Source: Streptomyces sp. NRRL F-5126 (GTDB taxonomy: Bacteria; Actinomycetota; Actinomycetes; Streptomycetales; Streptomycetaceae). Taken from it: DNA of 64,000 bases. The notes under the pieces were generated by a model. The model was not told where the DNA came from. It worked only from the letters and a program-made list of their open reading frames with translations, and did not search any database. The stretch covers positions 186,001-250,000 of the forward strand of contig NZ_JOFZ01000009.1 in NCBI RefSeq assembly GCF_000721265.1, in the 5' to 3' direction. This document shows, one piece after another, positions 59,436-64,000 of the stretch (positions are counted from its first letter, which is position 1; every line of letters begins with the position of its first letter). Both the position numbers and the translations under genes were made by a program.

Positions 59436-59518
59436 TGTACGGCGGGTCCCCGAGCGGCCACCGCCCGCGGGACCCCCGTACATCCGGTGCACCGCCGCCG
59501 GGGGAGCCAGGCTCCCCC
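59436..59518 (+). promoter_or_regulatory. Two stem-loops between pstS and pstC
   Basis: A 14-bp stem TGTACGG-c-GGGTCCC (59436-59450) pairs with 59469-59482 with one bulged C. It is followed by an 8-bp stem GGGGGAGC/GCTCCCCC (59500-59518). They may block processing or part of transcription so that pstS is made in excess over pstCAB. Confidence 0.65.
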
Positions 59519-59540
59519 ACCCAGACCGGAGACCTCACCC

Positions 59541-60557
59541 ATGGACATGACGCAGACGGCCGACGCGCCGCCACCGAGCCCGCCCAAGCCATCCGCGACG
59601 CCGGACACGGAGGTGCGGGAGCGCCCCGCGCTCCGGGCCGGCGACCGCCTGTTCCTCGGCCTGTCCGGGGGATCCGGCATCCTGCTGCTGGTCCTCATGG
59701 CCGCCATCGCCGGCTTCCTGAGCTACCGCGCGGTCGACGCGATCTCCCAGGACCACGGCAACTTCTTCACCACCTTCGAGTGGAACACCGACGCCACGCC
59801 GCCGGTGTTCGGCATCGCGGTCCTCGCCTTCGGCACCATCGTCAGCTCGGTCATCGCGATGGCCGTCGCCGTGCCGATCTCGATCGGCATCGCGCTGTTC
59901 ATCACGCACTACGCGCACCGCAGGGTCGCCTCGCCGCTCGCCTACCTCGTCGACCTGCTCGCGGCCGTGCCCAGCATCGTCTACGGCCTGTGGGGCGCGC
60001 TGTTCCTCGTCCCGCACATGAACGGCCTCGACCTCTGGCTCGACCGGTACTTCGGCTGGACGTACATCCTCGACCAGTCGACGCCCGGCTCCGCCGCGCG
60101 CTCGCTGCTCACGGTGTCGATCCTGCTCGCGATCATGATCGTGCCGATCATCACCAACGTGAGCCGCGAGGTGTTCCGGCAGGTACCGCGCGCCCACCAG
60201 GAGGCGGCACTCGCCCTCGGGGCGACCCGCTGGGAGGTCGTGCGCCTCTCGGTGCTGCCGTTCGCGCGCTCCGGCATCATCAGCGCCTCCATGCTCGGCC
60301 TCGGCCGCGCGCTCGGCGAGACGATGGCCGTCGCGACCGTCCTGTCGTCCTCCTCGGTGCTGTCGCTGCACCTGCTCGACCCCGAGGGCGGCACCTTCGC
60401 GCAGAACATCGCCTCGCACTTCGGCGAGGCCACGGACTTCGGGCGCGACGCCCTGATCGCCGGCGGCCTCGTCCTCTTCGTCATCACGCTGATCGTCAAC
60501 GGCGCGGCCCGCCTGATCATCGCCCGCCGCAAGGAGTACTCGGGGGCGAACGCATGA
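59541..60557 (+). CDS. pstC: Phosphate ABC transporter permease PstC
   Basis: The 338-residue membrane protein has about six TM segments. A cytoplasmic EAA-type loop reads EAALALGATRWEVVRLSVLP, which contacts PstB. VDLLAAVPSIVYGLWGALFL is highly conserved in PstC. GLGRALGETMAVATVL is another family motif. It forms the phosphate channel with PstA. ATG 59541 is chosen, 12 nt after GGAG. Its stop overlaps the pstA start by 4 nt (ATGA). Confidence 0.95.
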   Translation: MDMTQTADAPPPSPPKPSATPDTEVRERPALRAGDRLFLGLSGGSGILLLVLMAAIAGFLSYRAVDAISQDHGNFFTTFEWNTDATPPVFGIAVLAFGTIVSSVIAMAVAVPISIGIALFITHYAHRRVASPLAYLVDLLAAVPSIVYGLWGALFLVPHMNGLDLWLDRYFGWTYILDQSTPGSAARSLLTVSILLAIMIVPIITNVSREVFRQVPRAHQEAALALGATRWEVVRLSVLPFARSGIISASMLGLGRALGETMAVATVLSSSSVLSLHLLDPEGGTFAQNIASHFGEATDFGRDALIAGGLVLFVITLIVNGAARLIIARRKEYSGANA

Positions 60558-61630
60558 GCCACACCGTCAACGACCTGACCGCGCCCCAGGCGCGCCCGCA
60601 CGGCCGCCTCGCGCAGCGCAGGCTCCCCCGCTGGACGCCGCTCGCGATCGCGGTGGGCGCGGTGCTCGCCGGCGCCGGCATCGGCGCGGGCGCGGGCCTC
60701 GGCAGCCACGTGCAGTGGGGGCTGATCGCGCTGATCCTCTTCGTCGCCGCCAACTACGCGCTCACGCGGGCGGTGGAGGGGCGGCGGCAGGCGAAGGACC
60801 GGGTGGCCACCAGCCTCGTCTACGCGTGCTTCGTCCTCGCCATCGTGCCGCTGTACTCGCTGATCGAGACGACCGTCGCCAAGGGCGCGAAGGTGCTGAA
60901 CGGCACCTTCCTCAGCCACTCGATGGGCGGCGTGCTCGGCACAGAGCCGGGCGGCGGCATCTACCACGCGATCATCGGCACGCTCGAACAGGTCGGCATC
61001 GCCACCGTCATCGCCGTGCCGATCGGCGTGTTCACCGCCGTCTACCTCGTCGAGTACGGCAAGGGCGCGCTGGCCAAGGCCATCACGTTCTTCGTCGACG
61101 TCATGACGGGCATTCCGTCGATCGTCGCCGGCCTGTTCATCCTGTCCTTCTGGATCCTCATCCTGGGCTTCGGCTTCTCCGGCTTCGCCGGGTCGCTGGC
61201 CCTGACGATCCTGATGATGCCGATCGTCGTGCGCTCCACCGAGGAGATGCTGCGGCTCGTGCCGAACGAGCTGCGGGAGGCCTCCTACGCGCTGGGCGTG
61301 CCCAAGTGGCGCACGATCGTCAGCATCGTCGTCCCGACGTCCATCGGCGGCATCATCACCGGCGTCGTCCTCGCCGTCGCGCGTATCGCGGGTGAGACCG
61401 CGCCGGTGCTGCTGCTGGTCTTCGGCAGCCAGGTGATCAACAACGACCCGTTCAACGGCCCGCAGTCGTCGCTGCCCTTCTACATCTACGAGCAGTACAA
61501 CCTGGGCAACACGGCCAGCTACGACCGCGCCTGGGGAGCGGCCCTCGTGCTGATCATCCTCGTGATGATCCTGAACCTGATCGCCCGCGGCATCGCCCGC
61601 TGGAAGGCCCCGAAGACGTCCGGCCGCTGA
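60554..61630 (+). CDS. pstA: Phosphate ABC transporter permease PstA
   Basis: The 358-residue membrane protein has about eight hydrophobic spans, an EAA loop REASYALGVPKWRTIVSIVV, the conserved VDVMTGIPSIVAGLFILSFW, and ARIAGETAPVLLLVFGSQVI. The N-terminal region holds two extra spans (WTPLAIAVGAVLAGAGIGAG, GLIALILFVAANYAL), which are common in actinobacteria. ATG 60554 overlaps the pstC stop (ATGA), so the two subunits are co-translated. Confidence 0.95.
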   Translation: MSHTVNDLTAPQARPHGRLAQRRLPRWTPLAIAVGAVLAGAGIGAGAGLGSHVQWGLIALILFVAANYALTRAVEGRRQAKDRVATSLVYACFVLAIVPLYSLIETTVAKGAKVLNGTFLSHSMGGVLGTEPGGGIYHAIIGTLEQVGIATVIAVPIGVFTAVYLVEYGKGALAKAITFFVDVMTGIPSIVAGLFILSFWILILGFGFSGFAGSLALTILMMPIVVRSTEEMLRLVPNELREASYALGVPKWRTIVSIVVPTSIGGIITGVVLAVARIAGETAPVLLLVFGSQVINNDPFNGPQSSLPFYIYEQYNLGNTASYDRAWGAALVLIILVMILNLIARGIARWKAPKTSGR

Positions 61631-61665
61631 CGCGGCCATCCACCACCTGATTGCGAGCAGTACCC

Positions 61666-62442
61666 ATGGCCAAGCGCATCGACGTCAGCGGACTCAGCGC
61701 CTTCTACGGCGGCTTCCGCGCCATCGACGACATCTCGATGACCGTAGAACCCCGCACCGTGACGGCCTTCATCGGCCCGTCGGGATGCGGCAAGTCGACC
61801 TTCCTGCGCACCCTCAACCGGATGCACGAGGTGACCCCCGGCGGCCGCGTCGAGGGCAAGGTCCTGCTGGACGACGAGAACCTGTACGGCTCCGAAGTCG
61901 ACCCCGTCTCCGTGCGCCGCACGGTCGGCATGGTCTTCCAGCGGCCGAACCCGTTCCCGACCATGTCGATCTACGACAACGTGGCGGCAGGACTCAGGCT
62001 CAACGGCAGGCGCCGCAAGCAGGAACTCGACGAGGTCGTCGAGAAGTCCCTGACCGGCGCCAACCTGTGGAACGAGGTCAAGGACCGCCTGAACAAGCCG
62101 GGCGCCGGGCTGTCCGGCGGCCAGCAGCAGCGGCTGTGCATCGCCAGGGCCATCGCCGTGGAACCCGACGTGCTGCTGATGGACGAGCCCTGCTCGGCGC
62201 TCGACCCGATCTCCACGCTCGCGATCGAGGACCTGATCGGCGGCCTCAAGGACCGCTTCACGATCGTGATCGTCACGCACAACATGCAGCAGGCGGCGCG
62301 CGTCTCGGACCGCACCGCGTTCTTCAACCTCGCGGCGGTCGGGCAGCCGGGCAAGCTGATCGAGATCGACGAGACCGAGCGCATCTTCTCCAACCCGTCC
62401 GTGCAGGCCACGGAGGACTACATCTCCGGCCGCTTCGGCTGA
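61666..62442 (+). CDS. pstB: Phosphate ABC transporter ATP-binding protein PstB
   Basis: The 258-residue ATPase has Walker [12 protein letters not shown] (about residues 37-47), the signature [16 protein letters not shown], Walker [14 protein letters not shown], and the switch [15 protein letters not shown]. These match PstB precisely ([12 protein letters not shown]). It powers phosphate uptake by PstCA. ATG 61666 is 35 nt after pstA. Two hairpins follow the stop. Confidence 0.96.
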   Translation: MAKRIDVSGLSAFYGGFRAIDDISMTVEPRTVTAFIGPSGCGKSTFLRTLNRMHEVTPGGRVEGKVLLDDENLYGSEVDPVSVRRTVGMVFQRPNPFPTMSIYDNVAAGLRLNGRRRKQELDEVVEKSLTGANLWNEVKDRLNKPGAGLSGGQQQRLCIARAIAVEPDVLLMDEPCSALDPISTLAIEDLIGGLKDRFTIVIVTHNMQQAARVSDRTAFFNLAAVGQPGKLIEIDETERIFSNPSVQATEDYISGRFG

Positions 62443-62466
62443 CGGGCGGCCTTGGCCCACCGAGCC

Positions 62467-62535
62467 TCCCGCGGTGCTGCATGGCGGTGTCACCGCGGGA
62501 CAGGGCCCGCCCTCCCCGGAGGGCGGGCCCTTCTT
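62467..62535. terminator. Tandem stem-loops between pstB and the PEP-utilising gene
   Basis: The first stem TCCCGCGGT/ACCGCGGGA (62467-62475 and 62492-62500) is followed by a very strong stem GGGCCCGCCCTCC/GGAGGGCGGGCCC (62503-62515 and 62518-62530) with TTCTT after it. It is likely a bidirectional terminator for the convergent genes. Confidence 0.8.
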
Positions 62536-62552
62536 GCCATCGGGCCCTGCCG

Positions 62553-64000
62553 TCAGGTCAGGATCTCGACGTACCCGTCGCCGCCGTGCACGCGGATCCG
62601 CTGCCCGTCCCTGATCAGCCCGGTGGCACCCGCCACGCCCACGACGGCCGGTAGACCGTACTCCCTGGCGATCACCGCGCCGTGCGTCATCAGGCCGCCC
62701 ACCTCCGTCACCAGGCCCGCGATCCCGACGAACAGCGGCGACCAGCTCGGGTCCGTGTGCGCGGTGACCAGGATGTCGCCCGCCGCCAGGTCCGCCCGCG
62801 CCATGTCGAGGACGACGCGCGCCCTGCCCTCGACCGTCCCCGCGGAGACCGGCAACCCGGCCAGCGCACCGGCCGGCACGTCGTCGCGCCGGTACGAACC
62901 GGAGATGGCCTCGCCCTCCGACGTGAGCACCCGGGGCGGTGTGAGCGCCTGGTACGAGCGGAACACGTCCTTGCGCCGCCGGACCAGCCGTTCGTCGACG
63001 CGCCGCGTGCGCACGGCGTCGTGGAACTCCTGGAACGTGAGGTAGTACACGTCCTGCGGCTCACGGACCACGCCCGCCCGCGCGAGGCGCCCGGCCTCCG
63101 CGAGCAGCGCACGCTTGTAGACGAGGTAGCGGCTGACGACGTCGTACTTCGGGTACTCCCGGTACCCGATGAACGTACGGACCCGGTCGATCATCCGCTT
63201 GGCCTCGGCCGCCTTCGCGTCGCCGTCCGGCAGTGCGCGCAGCCGCGCCAGCACGTCCCGCTCCTTGCGCGCGGCCTCCTGACGGCCGTGCTCGAATCGG
63301 CGAGCGGCGGCGCCCGGCTCGAAGTTGCGCACGTTGTCGAGGATCACGGGCACGAGCGTGGCGGGGCGCTCGCGCCAGCGCGGCCTCGTGATGTCGATCT
63401 CGCCGACGCAGCGCATGCCGTACCGGTCGAGGTAGGCCTCGATGGCGTCCCGGGCCGCGGCGCCGCCCTCGATCTTCGCCAGCCCGTCCGGGAGGCCGCC
63501 GTCCCCGGCGCCCTCGGCGTCCCCGGCGCTCTCGGCGTCCCGGAGGAACGCGACCACCCGCGGGTACGGGCGGATCACGTCGGCGACATCGAGCAGCGCG
63601 AGACCCATCTCCGACGTGACGTTGCCGGGCGCGGACAGCGTGAGCGCGTCGACGGCGTTCCTCTCGCCCAGCCACTCACCCAGCTTGTCTCCCAGCCACC
63701 ACGTGGCCTCCATCCCCGCCATGATCACCTGGATGGACAGCGGATCGGCGAGCACCCGCTTGTGCTCCGCGAAGGCCTCCCGCAGGAAGTCGAACAGCGC
63801 GGGCCCTGTCTTCGCCGCGATGTCGCGTTCCAGCGCGCCGAGTGAGGCCCGGCTGCGCTCGATCAGCCCGGCGACGATCGCCGGATCGGTCTCGACCGGT
63901 GCGGGGGCGGCGCCGCCGGCGGGCGGCCGCGCGTGGCCCGCGTCCTGCGGCGGCGGGAGGAAGCCGTCGCGGCCGAGTACGGTCTCCAGCGCGTCCCTCG
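62553..64000 (-). CDS. PEP-utilising enzyme (PEP synthase/rifampin phosphotransferase-like), C-terminal part
   Basis: The frame runs in from beyond the right edge and ends at 62553, giving about 482 visible residues. The C-terminal swivelling domain has the phospho-His motif GGLMTHGAVIAREYGLPAVV (catalytic His), preceded by GDILVTAHTDPSWSPLF. A helical region precedes it (GDKLGEWLGERNAVDALTLS). This is the C-terminal half of PEP synthase/pyruvate-phosphate dikinase-like or rifamycin-inactivating (Rph) enzymes; the ATP-grasp domain is outside the window. It converges on pstB across tandem terminators. Confidence 0.85.
   Translation of the reverse strand, partial: RDALETVLGRDGFLPPPQDAGHARPPAGGAAPAPVETDPAIVAGLIERSRASLGALERDIAAKTGPALFDFLREAFAEHKRVLADPLSIQVIMAGMEATWWLGDKLGEWLGERNAVDALTLSAPGNVTSEMGLALLDVADVIRPYPRVVAFLRDAESAGDAEGAGDGGLPDGLAKIEGGAAARDAIEAYLDRYGMRCVGEIDITRPRWRERPATLVPVILDNVRNFEPGAAARRFEHGRQEAARKERDVLARLRALPDGDAKAAEAKRMIDRVRTFIGYREYPKYDVVSRYLVYKRALLAEAGRLARAGVVREPQDVYYLTFQEFHDAVRTRRVDERLVRRRKDVFRSYQALTPPRVLTSEGEAISGSYRRDDVPAGALAGLPVSAGTVEGRARVVLDMARADLAAGDILVTAHTDPSWSPLFVGIAGLVTEVGGLMTHGAVIAREYGLPAVVGVAGATGLIRDGQRIRVHGGDGYVEILT

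Noticed and set aside
1..64000. tRNA, rRNA or CRISPR arrays
   Set aside because: No cloverleaf-like GGTTCGAATCC T-loop or repeat-spacer pattern was noticed by eye on either strand. A tRNAscan and CRISPR search would be decisive.

Overview
The window reads as Streptomyces chromosome. The composition is GC-rich with G/C at third codon positions, GTG starts and 4-nt ATGA/GTGA gene overlaps are common, and the gene content is typical: mycothiol genes mshA and mshD, the orphan regulator glnR, an Scr1-type HTH plus DUF397 pair, an HbhA-like protein, SpoIIE-type PP2C phosphatases, and the pst phosphate operon. From memory, the backbone order (mshA, NlpC/P60 protein, PP2C, XRE/HbhA-like, DUF3099, DUF1416, thiosulfate sulfurtransferase, DUF2993, MoaD, hydrolase, glnR, LacI, HtrA, two-component pair, mshD, ppk, CHAD, pstSCAB) follows the S. 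coelicolor SCO42xx to SCO41xx region read backwards. I could not run an alignment to confirm this.

Layout. 1-13 kb: a gene tail, an APH-fold kinase, an unknown Cys-rich protein, a decayed patch (GNAT and VOC fragments around an SRPBCC gene), a LysR regulator, a deazaflavin-type oxidoreductase, a DinB protein, a coupled GntR/YtrA-ABC-permease operon, a methyltransferase, an MFS exporter and a DUF6230/DUF6114 pair. 13-22.6 kb: TetR, a secreted protein, YbjN/mshA, a methyltransferase, an NlpC/P60 hydrolase, a receiver-PP2C protein, DUF2516, HbhA-like and XRE. 22.7-31.7 kb is an accessory stretch: a frameshifted NUDIX gene, an unusual zinc-finger/response-regulator fusion with a TTA codon, a broken ISAs1-like transposase, PP2C, TauE/SafE, AraC, MarR with an oxidoreductase, and SDR with TetR. 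31.7-44.8 kb is backbone: DUF3099, DUF1416, sulfurtransferase with a Cys-containing leader peptide, DUF2993, membrane protein, MoaD, hydrolase, glnR with a coupled upstream micro-ORF, LacI, HtrA, a two-component pair and mshD. 44.8-54.1 kb is a second accessory block, visibly lower in GC in its core: MarR/alcohol dehydrogenase, an additional replicative-type DnaE, a DUF234-type AAA ATPase, and the HATPase / Scr1 HTH / DUF397 module. 54.1-62.5 kb is a phosphate module: ppk, CHAD and pstSCAB, with 11-nt PHO-box direct repeats before ppk and pstS. The window ends inside a PEP-utilising enzyme.

How the genes work together. PHO boxes suggest that PhoP drives both phosphate uptake (Pst) and polyphosphate metabolism (Ppk, with the CHAD protein coupled to it). 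mshA and mshD encode the first and last steps of mycothiol synthesis. The sulfurtransferase/DUF1416 genes sit behind a cysteine-containing leader peptide, so sulfur supply may control them. Regulator-target pairs with visible palindromic operators recur: YtrA/ABC, XRE/HbhA, MarR/oxidoreductase (twice) and SDR/TetR.

The most unusual items are the zinc-finger response regulator, the extra DnaE beside an ATPase-nuclease whose promoter carries a 22-bp palindrome, and the glnR leader (terminator-like hairpin plus coupled 30-codon ORF). I saw no rRNA gene, tRNA gene or CRISPR array.
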